Source: Sorghum bicolor (taxonomy: Eukaryota; Streptophyta; Magnoliopsida; Poales; Poaceae). Taken from it: a stretch of 64,000 nt of DNA. The position numbers were made by a program, and so were the translations under genes. The stretch spans positions 61,932,407-61,996,406 of the forward strand of contig NC_012876.2 of NCBI RefSeq assembly GCF_000003195.3, given 5' to 3'. Position 1 is the first letter of the stretch. The number at the start of each line of letters is the position of its first letter. The notes beneath the pieces are model-generated. The model was given only the letters and a program-made list of their open reading frames with translations, had not been told where the DNA came from and did no database searches. Positions 46,884 to 57,675 of this stretch are shown here, in pieces.

Positions 46884-48361
46884 CAGTGGCGGAGCTAGGA
46901 TTTTACGTCTGGGTATTCCATGTACAATTTTTTTAATGCAAATGTGCAATAGTAATAATCAAAATGCAAGGTCTGAACATAGCGGCATAATGCCATTGTC
47001 TATAACAATTAAAAAAATTACAAAACATCGAAATCTCAATGCTACTAAAATTGAACTCTACGATCTCCTTTTTGAAATTCATTAATGATATCATCATCTT
47101 TCACTTGACTGAAGAATTCTCTCTCAATAAATGTGACCAAGCAATTGTTCAAATACTCATCACCCATTTTATTCCTTTGCTTGTTCTTCACATAATTCAT
47201 CGTGGAAAACACTCTCTCAACACTAGCAGTGGCTACGGGAAGAATTAGCACCAACTTAAGAAGCTTGTAGACAACATAATATTGCTCATGTCTTTTTGTG
47301 CTAACAAGCATGACTGAAAGCTCACATAGATTCTTCAAATTTTTAAACCTTTCATCTCTACGCACATGAGAAATGTACACAGTAAGCTGATATGGAAGTT
47401 TTGACAATTCATCAGTTGTGAAATCCTTAGGATAAAACTTTGTAGCAAGCCTAACCAACTTCTCTTGATCATAAGCAACAAATAAATCAATTGGACTGAA
47501 AGCTGCCATACAAGAAAGTAGTTCTGTGTTTACCTCATCAAATCTGTCGTTCAGCTCTCGAAGTTGCCTATCAATGATACTCACAAACATATCAGCATGG
47601 TAGCGATGATAATTCATTGCACCATTATAGAACCCTCTTTTAGGTCTCCCAACAGGATAATAAGGACCCTCCATGTCAACAGTTTTGATCTTGTTCTTTA
47701 TACAAAAAGAAGTCACTCTTCTAAGAAAATCAGTCCAGCCAACATCTTCCCGCAAGCACTGCAAATGAAACTTTGTAATATCAACAAGCTCCATAGCATT
47801 GACAATATCCTGATCTTTCTTTTGCAAAGCTCTATTCAAGTCCTCAGTATAACCAAATATTCAAGTCCTCAGTATATACTAGCACCCTTTTTCTTCATCT
47901 ACGTTGCAAGAATCCAATGCAAAAAAAAACGAATCTTAAATGCCAAACTCAGAAGAATGAATCTGACACTGCTGTGCTAGTGTAGTAGTGTGCTCACCTT
48001 GCCGGCTTGCCCCAAGCAGCAAGTTGGAGGTCGAAGCCGAACCGTGGCCGTCGCGGACTCGCGGTGGCCGTCGCAGCGTCGCCGGCCGGCGGCCGCCAGT
48101 CGCTGGAGCCAGGAAGCTAGGGTTGGCCGGTTGGGAGTTGTTGCGATGCGCCGATGCGGAATTGCGGAGAGATACAATACGATGCGAGTTGGGAGCAGCA
48201 GCCAGGAAAAGATGCGATCCTTTTTTGTTTGGTGGGCCAGTCGATCAAATTTGCAACATGTAGCAAATATACCAGTGTATACATATATATGTATTTGTAT
48301 TTATTTGTAAAATCTTGGGTATTCCATGGCATACAGGGGAATACCCCTGGCGCCGCCCCTG
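46884..48361 (-). mobile_element. hAT superfamily DNA transposon, 1478 bp
   Basis: The element starts CAGTGGCGGAGCTAGG and ends CCTGGCGCCGCCCCTG, imperfect inverted ends (12 of the first 16 match). It is flanked by a perfect 8-bp target duplication CGAACAAG (46876-46883 and 48362-48369). An 8-bp duplication with CA-G ends is diagnostic of hAT elements. It carries a truncated transposase on the minus strand. Confidence 0.92.
47045..47839 (-). pseudogene. hAT transposase, C-terminal part
   Basis: A 264-codon frame containing the middle and C-terminal parts of a hAT transposase of the TTF-type / ZMYM1-like group: DRFDEVNTELLSCMAAFSPID, ELPYQL-like spacing and the dimerisation segment LPVATASVERVFSTMNYVKN with NKMGDEYLNNCLV. 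The N-terminal zinc finger and the first catalytic acidic region are missing, so it is not active on its own. The first Met shown is internal, and the frame opens a little upstream. A small duplication (ATTCAAGTCCTCAGTATA, twice at 47833-47875) lies just upstream. Confidence 0.85.
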
Positions 48362-48369
48362 CGAACAAG

Positions 48370-50047
48370 CGTTGCTCAGGTGCCCTGCCCCGGTGAGCTC
48401 CTCCCTCTGTTGCCTCTATTTTTGACTGATGAGAAATTTGCTGATTTGGGATTGGTAAGAGACAAAAATGAGATTGGGGTTGTGTTTATGGTTCACATCG
48501 CCCGCGCCATGGCCCTACTGAATCCAAGGCCTCGGCCACCTTCTGATGGAGGTCTGTGATCATCTTTTCCTCACTAGCCTGCATGTCTGGATCCATGGCG
48601 GAGAGGGATTGGAGCAGTGACATTGATTCGATCTGAGGTGGTTTTCTCTTAACGAATGTACTATCTTCATCACTCCTTTACTTGATTTTGGTACATGCTG
48701 AATTGTTAGAATCATGAATTCGTGATGGAATCTATGTTCTGTTTATTTGTCCTTCAGAAACGTTGGCTGCTTTAATTCATGAACATGTGTGTTGGTTTAG
48801 CCCACCACTAAACCAATGAGGAGTGTTTTAAGTGAGAAGACGTCATATAGGTCCTGGCGGGGGTCATCACATCTTGTTATCTCCAATAATAGAAGTGTGT
48901 TAGGTAAGCCCACCACTAGAAAAGTTACCAAGGTCAATGCAGTGAGCAATTTCTAACTGGCTGAGATACCCGTGTAATTGCGTGCATACTCAAAACTAAC
49001 AACATGAATTAAAAATAGATTTCTTCTTCACTTGAAATGGGGGCATAGACTCTCAATCTGAGGCAGAGCATCGAATTAGAGAAGGGCTTTGGTCAGAGCA
49101 TCAGACTAATGGAGCCTGTTAATGATCAATTGATCATAGGTCTGATAAACTTTGTAGTTCTGACTTTAATTACTTATAATTCTGACTTCAATTACTTTAG
49201 CGACATAGGGAGTGATCGATAGGGGCTTTCACGCCTCCATGCTAGCCGCCAGATGGTATATATGTTTTCGGTCTGTACAGACAATATGGAGACACATAGC
49301 AAATATGGTCAATATATATGCTACTGCTTCACAAATAAAGTTAGAAGGATACATATATATGCAATCCAATATGGCTGCTTTTGTTTCGAATCATTTAGAC
49401 TTTTGGAACGATTTGGTCCTTTATTCATGTGATTCCATGGCTGTGTGCTAAGAAAAATGCCTCCATGATTTCCTAACATATAGAAACTATTTATCTAAGT
49501 GAAAATAATCTATTTTTTATAACTGCATATGGCTATCGTAACACTGATAGAATGAAAATTTCAATCTATATTCCAATGTTTCCTTGTTGTAGATTCCCTT
49601 TTTCATAAAGCTGTGTGCTGGATTGGTAAGCTTCTTATTGTTTGTGGGTGCACCGGAGTGGCGGCGGGGCTGTGCGCCATGGTCTGGGTGCCGCAAAGGA
49701 CGATACATAGTCCAGATTTCTCTCAAATTGATTTTTACTCTTGTGTAGGGATTTTGTTTCGACAAAAAACTTCATTTTATAAGCTAATTTTGAGGACTAT
49801 CATCAACTGCGACAACATCAAGGTATTTTTGTTCCCTTCTTTTTGTCATACTCCCTCTACAACTGTGCTATTTGTTCCAAATTTATAAAACCTTGATTTT
49901 TCAGTTTCAAATGATGCATACTGAAAACTCCGACGGCTACGACGATGGGTTCAACCCGGCCGTGCCCACTACAATGACATTTTGTAATGAAATTTATTCT
50001 TGGTCACACATTACTGTCATCACGTGTCCTCCCTTTGCACTCCACAG
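48370..50047. other. unassigned accessory DNA upstream of the TAP46 fragment
   Basis: 48370-48560 continues the GC-rich host sequence. 48560-49590 is AT-rich and unrecognised. At 49905-49975 a short frame after TTTTTCAG reads NSDGYDDGFNPAV. This vaguely recalls the acceptor-side segment of UGT75-type glucosyltransferases and may be another captured exon (weak). Confidence 0.3.
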
Positions 50048-51347
50048 GAGTTCATTGCTCTATGTGAAGTACTAGAGCTTATTCCAGAGGATGAGCTAGA
50101 ATTGTCTAGGCAGAAGCAGCCTGATACTATGGCAAACAGGAGAGCACAGAAGGTGAGACCGAATTACTTTCTCTATATAAAATCTTAAGGCATCAGCCAG
50201 TAGTTTCTACTCTGTAATTGGAGGACAGTAATATGGGACATGGTTCCCTTGTGCTGAATCTATTATGCACAGGCTGATTTTATTCATAAGATGTCTAAAG
50301 TGGGTCAGTTTCCTGTAATTCACTATTTATGTTTATTGTTTCTTTCCTAGGTTGCCAGGTTCAAACGTCAAAAGGCTGCAGAAACGAAGCTCCAAGAGAT
50401 CAGAGAGAGAAAAGAAAGGCGTGGACGCTCATTGAGAGCAGCTGCTTTATCTGCCCCAATTGAAGCTGGAGAGGAAGATGACCTGGAGGATGATGGAGAG
50501 GAAGAAAGAGAGGTCAGCAGCCCACATCTGGAAGCTGTTTTCATGATATGTTTTAGGTTTTTACATATTTCAAATCAGAATGATCTGTGGCATGAGTATG
50601 TCATAAGTATGGTCTTGCTTTTCTTGAAAGGAGAGATTTTATTTATTTTTCAAATTAAAATAAGCTTGTGATATTCTAAGAGATAAAGCTTTTCCATTTG
50701 ATGGTGGCATTTTAATTTATTTAGTCTACTGGCTGTAGGGAGCTTTATAATTTGCTGCATGTAGCTAGGTTCTTAGATACCTGCAGTCTGTCAAACACAT
50801 TCCCTGTAATGCTCTGTGCATACCAAGCCCATGAGGATGTTTTGTTCTCTTCAGTCAGTCAGTGACACAGAAACAGTGTTACCATCAAATTTATCCCATA
50901 GCAGTAAAATCCTCACTGCAAGGTCTTCAATTTATAGCCCACAGTGTTCTTTCTATGCTATTTTATTTCTCATGACTGAATAATTATTTTGGAATCTTGT
51001 TGTTAGTGCCTTTTCATATCGTGTCAATGTTTGCTTCCAACTTTTCTTACCTTGCATTTGCTTCTATATCAATGAGAACATATGCTCTGGTTCTGAATTC
51101 CTCTTAGTATGCTGCAGGCTTGGTTAGCTACCATCTCATTGGCTCTCTGCAAGGTTAGTTCGCTTTCCATAACACTTATTGTTGAGTTCTTTTTTCTGTT
51201 TAAAGAATTGTAGTACTTGCATTCATAGTAACATTTGATTTACTATTATATTATTCTTTTTATTTCCATATACAGGCGTTTGATCTTCTCGACATGCTAA
51301 AGAAGGAAGAAGAAATGCTTCTAGCTGTAAAGGAAAGGAAGGCAAAG
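50048..51347 (+). pseudogene. TAP46: TAP46 (PP2A regulatory, alpha4-like) gene fragment
   Basis: Four consecutive exons with intact GT-AG introns, all phase 0: 50048-50152, 50351-50512, 51118-51153 and 51276-51347. Joined, they encode 125 aa with LCEVLELIPEDELELSRQKQ, VARFKRQKAAETKLQEIRER, RSLRAAALSAPIEAGEEDDL and AFDLLDMLKKEEEMLLAVKE. This is the central part of plant TAP46/alpha4, the TOR-pathway protein that binds the catalytic subunits of PP2A-type phosphatases. The N-terminal helical half and the C-terminal part are absent, so this is a captured or duplicated internal fragment. Intact splice sites and uninterrupted frame imply recent origin. A Helitron-like 3' end at 52229 suggests Helitron capture (inference). 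Confidence 0.88.
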
Positions 51348-51588
51348 GTAATGCCAATGATAGTGATTTGGCAATTTCTTCTCAGTAGCATCTTAGGTCA
51401 ATTATTTCAGTAAACTATTTTTTTCTAAAGAAAATTTGGGATCTCAGGCTATCATGTCTCGAAAATATGTTGCCTTTCCTCCATTCAAGTCAAGCTCATT
51501 GCCAAGTTCATTCAGTGAAATAGTTTCATGAATGGTGCATTGATATACATATCAAAGCCATTAGTAGATTTGTATATATGTTTTTCAG

Positions 51589-51732
51589 GTTTGGTATGAC
51601 CACCTAGCAGTGGTACTACCTCTCAGAGATGCAACTCTAGAAACCAGTTCAGGAGTCAATATCCTTTTTGTGTTGACCAGTTCAGCAAGGACTTATACAT
51701 ATTTGCATGGAAAACTATTTCAATGGTTACTG
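51589..51732 (+). other. possible extra exon in frame with the TAP46 fragment
   Basis: After TTTTTCAG a 144-base open stretch (VWYDHLAVVLPLRDATLETS and onward) ends at CTG before GTAAGC. It has phase-0 borders, so it could splice in frame after the last TAP46 exon. It does not resemble TAP46, and its source is unknown. It may be a second captured gene piece or chance. Confidence 0.35.
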
Positions 51733-52199
51733 GTAAGCACTCAACCATGACAAATGTTAGTCTGGTTTCCAATATTTCCTATACATGGCTTAGCCTTTGA
51801 TTAACCATTTCGATCATTAATTAACCATTTTCATCTAGATCCATCTATTCAATCTAATAAGCATATTATGTAATTGCAGATTAAGCAATATACTGGTTGA
51901 GAGTGGTAGATATGAAATTTAGGATGTAAACTTCAAAGGAAACAATGTTGATTCCGGCGCATGAATGAAATGGATATTGGAGATTTCTTTCTGCCGTTAT
52001 TAAATATTATCTTAGCCGTATTATAGAAATGTCTATAAAGTAGAGTTTGTGAGTTTGTGATGCCACATTTTCCGTGACTGTGTTGATTTCATAAACTTTA
52101 TATTTTGAGATAATGTTGTTTTAATATTGGTATTTAATTTTTACAGTACTGTTATTTTATCGTGCGATGCATGTGTTTTAAAGATAAAATGTTAGTTAT

Positions 52200-52229
52200 C
52201 CCGTAGCAATGCATGGACACGCTACCTAG
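52200..52229 (+). mobile_element. degenerate Helitron 3' terminus
   Basis: CCCGTAGCAATGCATGGACA followed by CGCTAC and CTAG, next base T, resembles the hairpin-CTAG ends at 29809 and 62920 with several changes. It would mark the right end of an element containing the TAP46 fragment. No 5' TC terminus was identified. Confidence 0.5.
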
Positions 52230-52603
52230 TCAACTCCTAAGACTCAAAAGTTTGCGGGGTGGCCTGGTGTGCTGCTTGCCCATTGCCTGAACTTCTTCAA
52301 GTCGTTCCTGCAGCACTATACTAGCTGTTAAAACAAATCAGTCGCACAAGAGATAATGTACATGTTCCGTATGAAACAGCAAGCAGCTCAGCTAAACATG
52401 AGTGATGAGGGGTCCACTTGTGTAAGGTGGTTCAAAAAGTACTTTGCTTTTTTTAGTTTTTTTATTCATCAAGCAAAATCTAACCTATTGAATCTGATGA
52501 GAAAGAAAACAAACCCAGTTTGTAGCTCAGTAGGTGTAGTGCAGCCAAAATGGATTGTGGCAGGGCATGCAATCCATGCTGGCAAACACTACAATCACAT
52601 CAT

Positions 52604-52682
52604 TTAGCTCCCTTTGTTTTTGTTTTTTAATAGAAATTTAGCTCCCTTTGTTTTTTGTTTTTTAATAGAAATTTAGCTCCCT
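52604..52682. repeat. tandem duplication of a 36-bp unit
   Basis: TTTAGCTCCCTTTGTTTTTG plus TTTTTTAATAGAAA occurs twice in a row, followed by the start of a third unit. Confidence 0.9.
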
Positions 52683-52816
52683 TCATTGTGATGTGCTGCT
52701 ACATTCCGTAAGATTGAGGATAATACCAACAAGAGCAACCAAGATCATAGTACGATTTTTATTCTCTTGATGCTGCGCTGGCCGTCTTAGTGTCTTGCAT
52801 CCACATGATTTCTAAT

Positions 52817-52905
52817 TACGCGCTTGGGCCGCGAGGGCCCAACAGCAGCCTCACGGGTGAGAAAGCGGATGACATGGTACCACCTAAATTACACTTTAAC
52901 TATTT
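52817..52905. repeat. 14-3-3 promoter segment, copy 2 of a direct repeat
   Basis: Second copy of 45437-45553 in the same orientation, including the paired TGGGCC motifs, without the 27-base T/A-run insertion. It lies 7.4 kb from the first copy. A Stowaway-like right end (GATCGGAGGGAGTAGTA near 53055) follows it, as Stowaway-like DNA follows copy 1. Confidence 0.88.
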
Positions 52906-53059
52906 ATTTATTTATTATGATTATGGATATAGTGCATGTAATTAGAAATATAATATGCCAAGTTTGTTTTATAATACTTGAAACTTATTGGTTAAATATT
53001 ATAAAGTTTAACTTGGCGTTCTCAAAATACCTTATAAAGTGGATCGGAGGGAGTAGTAT

Positions 53060-55493
53060 TTAGGCTCATTTGGTATAGGTATGCTCTACTAGTATAGTAG
53101 TTTTCCATAGTAAATTTGGGAGAGGGAACTGTGGATGAAGTTGTTATTTCAACTCCATTCACTACTAAAATCAATCGGTTTCCCTAGAGTTTTTTATCTT
53201 TCCCTAGGAAAATTTAGAGCATTCTTGGAAAATATACTTTTCCTAAGATATGATTCTAAAACCCCAAGAGAAATGTAATGTTCGGTAGGACTCGATCATG
53301 TGTGGGACTTCCAAAATTTCATCGATCAAAAAAATCTACCGCCTCCCCCAAATTTCTCTCCTCTTCGTACCAGCCAGACCTCTTTATCTTCTTCTCCGTC
53401 CTCACAGTTGCATCTCATCCTCCTCTTCCTCTGTTCTCTTCTTTTCCTATGCATCCAAAAATCACCACAAACAAGTTCAAGTCAGGTGTCCTGGCGTGAG
53501 GTTCTGGGGTGTAGGCTCGTCACACCGCAGCTGCATTCCGCGGTGGACGTGGAGGCACCGCACTTGCAGAGGCTATGCTACCTTAAGGCGGTGACACGGT
53601 GTTCCTCTCGGTGGCGGAGATAGCGGCATCCACGGCACTAAGCATGGCCGTGATGGCCTCCTCTCTCGCCGTGGTGAGCCTGCTACTTCCTGAAGTGACC
53701 TTGCCACTCTCCTCCCCAAGCAGTTCCTCTTCGTCAACATAACTTGAGATGAGGATTCGATTCCAGAAACGGGGAGCGGCAGTCTGAGGTGGAGAATTGA
53801 GTCGCTTGCTGCTAGCTTACTGTCCTCCCACCACATGATTTTTTTAATTTATGTTCTGATATATGATGTGTGCTTTTTTGATTGTTGTTCTTAATTTTCT
53901 GTGTAAATGCCTAGAATGCCACCGGCTTGCTCCATCTTTTGTTCTGTGTATAGCTTTGTAAAAACCAAATTGATTGTACTAGTGCTTGTGACAAAGAATG
54001 ATGTATAATTTCAGTCCAAAGGAATAAATTTTGTTCATCATGAATGATTTTGTTGTGAGAATGGAATAATTGAAAAACAGAAATAAAATAAGTATAATAA
54101 ATAAAACTTATTGTATATCTTTCCCTGGGATGAAGAAACATACGGAAACAACCTTTCCCCGTATATACATTCATCAGCTGAGTCAGTTTCCCTATGGTTC
54201 AGACTTTTCCTAGGAAAAACTTGTTTCGATAGTGTTTTATTAGAAACCGTAGGACACTCTCTCTCTTTCCCATCGAATTCATCCCTAGGAAATTTTCTCT
54301 ACCAAAAATCCTAGGGAACTTGTTTCCCTATTGTTTTATGGATATTTCCCTAGGGTTTCAACTCTAGGGGATATGTGGATTCTAGTAGTGATTCGATATT
54401 CACCTCATGTGAGACCAGACTTGAAGGAGCTTCACTTGATGAGTCATTCCATTTTAATCCATTTTGCTAAAAAAAACTCCGAACGGCTCTTGAAGCTACT
54501 AGAGAAGCTATGTCGAATCAGACGACTTAGATTTCAGGTTACTGTTGCAATGAATAGTCATACACTACTTGCGGATGAGAAATTAAGGATCTTATATGAT
54601 ATGATTCTCATTATGGAGATTTCTTTTCCAAGTGGCACACAAAACAACAACTATATTTTTTTCTATAAGAAGCTATTAATTTTCAATAACATTACATTGA
54701 GGTGATACAAAGTCTTCAAAAATGCTTTCGGGCCTCTGCATGAGTAAATTACACATCCATAAAAAACAAAACACCATGCACACTCTAGTGACCATCAATA
54801 GAAAGATTAGATCGCCGCCTATTTGCTAAGGAAAAAATAACCTCAACTGCTGTGTCAACCATTATTACTTGCAAAGCCACCGCAACCAAGTCATGCCTAT
54901 GCGACTTTTGTAGAGTCTATGCATGTGGAACCAATGTATAACCATATAGATACCTTCAAATTAAGGAGAATAATGGTTTTCTTTTTAAAAAAACAATATC
55001 GTTTGTGCGAAGCCAAATTGACCAGCAAAAAGGCGGCTTCCTCAAGTAGAAGTGGCTTCAAATTTTGATTTCCTCCACCCAATTGCCACACATACACATG
55101 TGTGGGCATGTTTGTTTGCCTGGGTCTTCCCAATCGGCTGGCTCCTCCCAGCCAAGTCCCAAATGGCCTGGCCCAGGTGGTGCAGTGCACTTTGTTTGGT
55201 TGCACTTCTCAGTTGTTGGACCTGCCTGAACTGGACTAGTGTTTGTTTGCCTGCATTGGGTGGCAGTGCAGCACTATCTTCTGACCAGCGCCAAATGAAG
55301 TCCGTGCCTGCACACGCTCGACCTGGCTCGATCGCCAGAAACGGTGGGAGTGGCCTTCGCTGCCGGACCTGGTTGGCAGATGCTTTAATCATCGTGTTGG
55401 CCAGACCCAAAACAAGTCCAGGTAAATAAACATCTCTACCTGCATGTTCACAGCCAGACCCACTCTTCACCCGGGTAAACAAACACGCCCTTA
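53060..55493. other. repeat-like intergenic DNA
   Basis: 53100-53280 and 54200-54390 share CCTAGG-rich motifs (TTTCCCTAGGAAAATT, TCCCTAGGAAATTTTC). They may be the ends of one element about 1.3 kb long with a GC-rich centre (53480-53830). 54400-55490 has no recognisable gene. 55080-55440 is GC-rich with CCAGACCC-type repeats and partly palindromic ends, again element-like. Confidence 0.35.
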
Positions 55494-56345
55494 GGCCTCG
55501 TTTGGAACTTAACGGAGGCAAAACAAAGGAAAGATGGAGGATTGAGTTCAGGATTTATAAGGAATCCTATATGCGCTTTTGGAAAGAAGGAACTCGGACA
55601 AATTTTTTTTTTTGAAGGAACGGCAGGAAAGGTTGTATTTTTGAGGAATGGAACAATGAGCTCAGAACAAAGGGAAAATTTCCTACGGTCTTGCAGCCAA
55701 AACTTTTGCTCAAGCATGAGCGGCGGCGGCGCATGCTGCGAGCGGCCCGGCGCGGCGGAATGAACAGGACGCATGTCTGCTTGTGCTGACGGTGGGTGGC
55801 AGTACTACACTGCATGCAACAAACAGCAGGTGGAGGTGGTGGAGCTGGCGTAGGCGGATGGACACGGCGTGCGGCGTCAGATCGCCGTCGAAGGAAGGGA
55901 CCGGAAGGAACGACGAGTGGAAGCGCAACAACGATACGAGCCCCCCGAATTGAACGAATGGATCAGGTTTGAGGAAATTAATAAACAAGTCCATGTATTT
56001 AGAGTTTTCTTTTATCAGACACAACTTAATTACGATAAAAACAAAATGACATCAAGCTAATAATCCATCTATAAGCATCAGTCCCGTTGGTTGGCAGTTC
56101 CCTACGTATATTAGGAGATATGATCATATGTGCTTTGTGCTTCTTATTACTAAATAATCCATCTATATGTTTTTATTTATGTATTATTTTGATTCATTTA
56201 TTTTCTACTCCTGGATTCCAAACACCTCTTTCAATTGTTTCCTGCGTTTTTCTATTTGTCTGTTTTCCCATTTCACTCCTACCCTATTTCCTGTACATCT
56301 CCTTCCTTTCCTCTATTTTACATTCCTTTGTTCCAAAATAGGCCC
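55494..56345. mobile_element. Tourist-like element carrying foreign GC-rich cargo
   Basis: The termini are GGCCTCGTTTGGAAC (55494-55508) and GTTCCAAAATAGGCCC (56330-56345), flanked by TTA on both sides (55491-55493, 56346-56348). The TIRs and TTA duplication fit PIF/Harbinger. The left arm (GGAGGCAAAACAAAGGAAAG) is inverted in the right arm (CTTTCCTCTATTTTACATTC). The middle (55690-55950) is GC-rich and unlike the AT-rich arms. Confidence 0.78.
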
Positions 56346-56358
56346 TTATAGGTCAGAA

Positions 56359-57191
56359 ACCATATGAGTTGTGGACCAAATTGTGCGAGCGAATCAACAA
56401 TAAGAGAACAAGTAATGAATTGTATGTCTTATCTATGTGACAAAAAGCAATTGAGGCGGGTATTACAAACGCCTCCAATGATAGATCACGGTTAATCGTG
56501 ACATAACGAAGACGGTTGAATGGTCTGCCTCCATTAAAGGAGTCGGTTGCTATGCTGCGCCCGCCTGCGAAAATGAATAAAAAAAAAGAGAAGCCCAATG
56601 GTGAGCCCGTTTTTGAGCCTGCCAGCGAACCCGCGTCACCAGGATGGAGCCCTGCCGCCGAATCTACGAGCCCCGATACCGGATCCGTGAGCCTCGATGA
56701 TGGATCCACGTACGAGCCCTACCACTGGATTTGCATGCGAGCCCGCCCCGATGCCTGATCCATGAGCCCCGACGCTTCATCCGTCGGATCTGCGAGCGCT
56801 GACGCATTGGAGGATGTGCCGCCACTAGGAGATTTTGTGGTGGGGAAGGGTGTGGCTCGCCGTCAGGTATTATTGGGGTGGAGCAGCAGTCGTCACCACA
56901 AACTCCTGCACCCACCGGCCGATGCTGCTGCATCGTCGGGCCGCCCACAAGGAGGAGTCGCCCGCGCCGTCGACCTGCTCGCCTATAGGAGTCACCCGAG
57001 CTCATCAGGAGGAGTCACTAGTTGCGCTGCCGTCCCGCTCGCCAGGAGGAACCGCTCGCTCACTGTAACTGTAACACCGCTAGCAAGGCCCACGCATACG
57101 TACGAGCTACGGACCAAACTGTGCGAGCCAATCGACAATCAGAGAACAAGTATTGAATTGTATGTCTCATCTATGTGACAAAAAGCAATAA
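56359..57191. repeat. ~90-bp direct repeats around a GC-rich, internally repetitive segment
   Basis: GGACCAAATTGTGCGAGCGA, AGAGAACAAGTAATGAATTG and ATGTGACAAAAAGCAAT occur at 56359-56455 and again at 57098-57191 with about ten differences. Between them lies GC-rich DNA with a degenerate 20-30 bp array built around GGATCC..GAGCCCCGATG (56640-56800). No gene is recognised in it. Confidence 0.8.
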
Positions 57192-57231
57192 GTTCTGCTA
57201 TACCTTTGCCAGTCCCGTTGTGCTAAATTAA

Positions 57232-57388
57232 TACTCCTTCCATTCTAAATTTTACGACGTTTTGACTTTTCTAGATGTATTGATTTTATTATGCATCTAG
57301 AGTATAGTAAGTGTGTATATCTTGATATGTAGCAAAATCTATATATTTAGAAATGCCAAGATGTCTTATAATTTGGAACGAAGGAGTA
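57232..57388. mobile_element. Stowaway MITE
   Basis: TA-flanked, with left end CTCCTTCCATTCTAAATTTT and inverted right end AATTTGGAACGAAGGAG. About 155 bp, upstream of the 3' end of the lipase gene. Confidence 0.85.
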
Positions 57389-57675
57389 CTCGTTTTTAAG
57401 AATACTTTTAAGACAACCCATATATATATGCTCATGTACAGGTTATAAATAATAAGAAGGGTAATTGCAACTCATCAGGAAAGCGCCTTTAACAGTTGGA
57501 ATGATTTTCGCAAATTGCTAAGAAGAGTGCCTTATTTGCTCTTCAACATCTGAGTCGATCTACCCAGTATTCATGCAAGTACAAGCAAAAGGATACATAC
57601 GTATATAATCGAGTTTATCACCTGCATGTTGTCCCTATCCATCAGGGCCGGAGCTATACATACATATATTCAGAT

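Noticed and set aside
46073..46949. Several overlapping GC-rich open frames of 96-179 codons
   Set aside because: Frames exist on both strands at once, are rich in R/P/S/A, contain local duplications and show no domain. This is typical of GC-rich non-coding or captured DNA.
49905..49975. UGT75-like glucosyltransferase exon
   Set aside because: Only a short DGYDDGFNPAV match after a splice-acceptor-like site, too short to call as a gene. It is mentioned only as a weak possibility.
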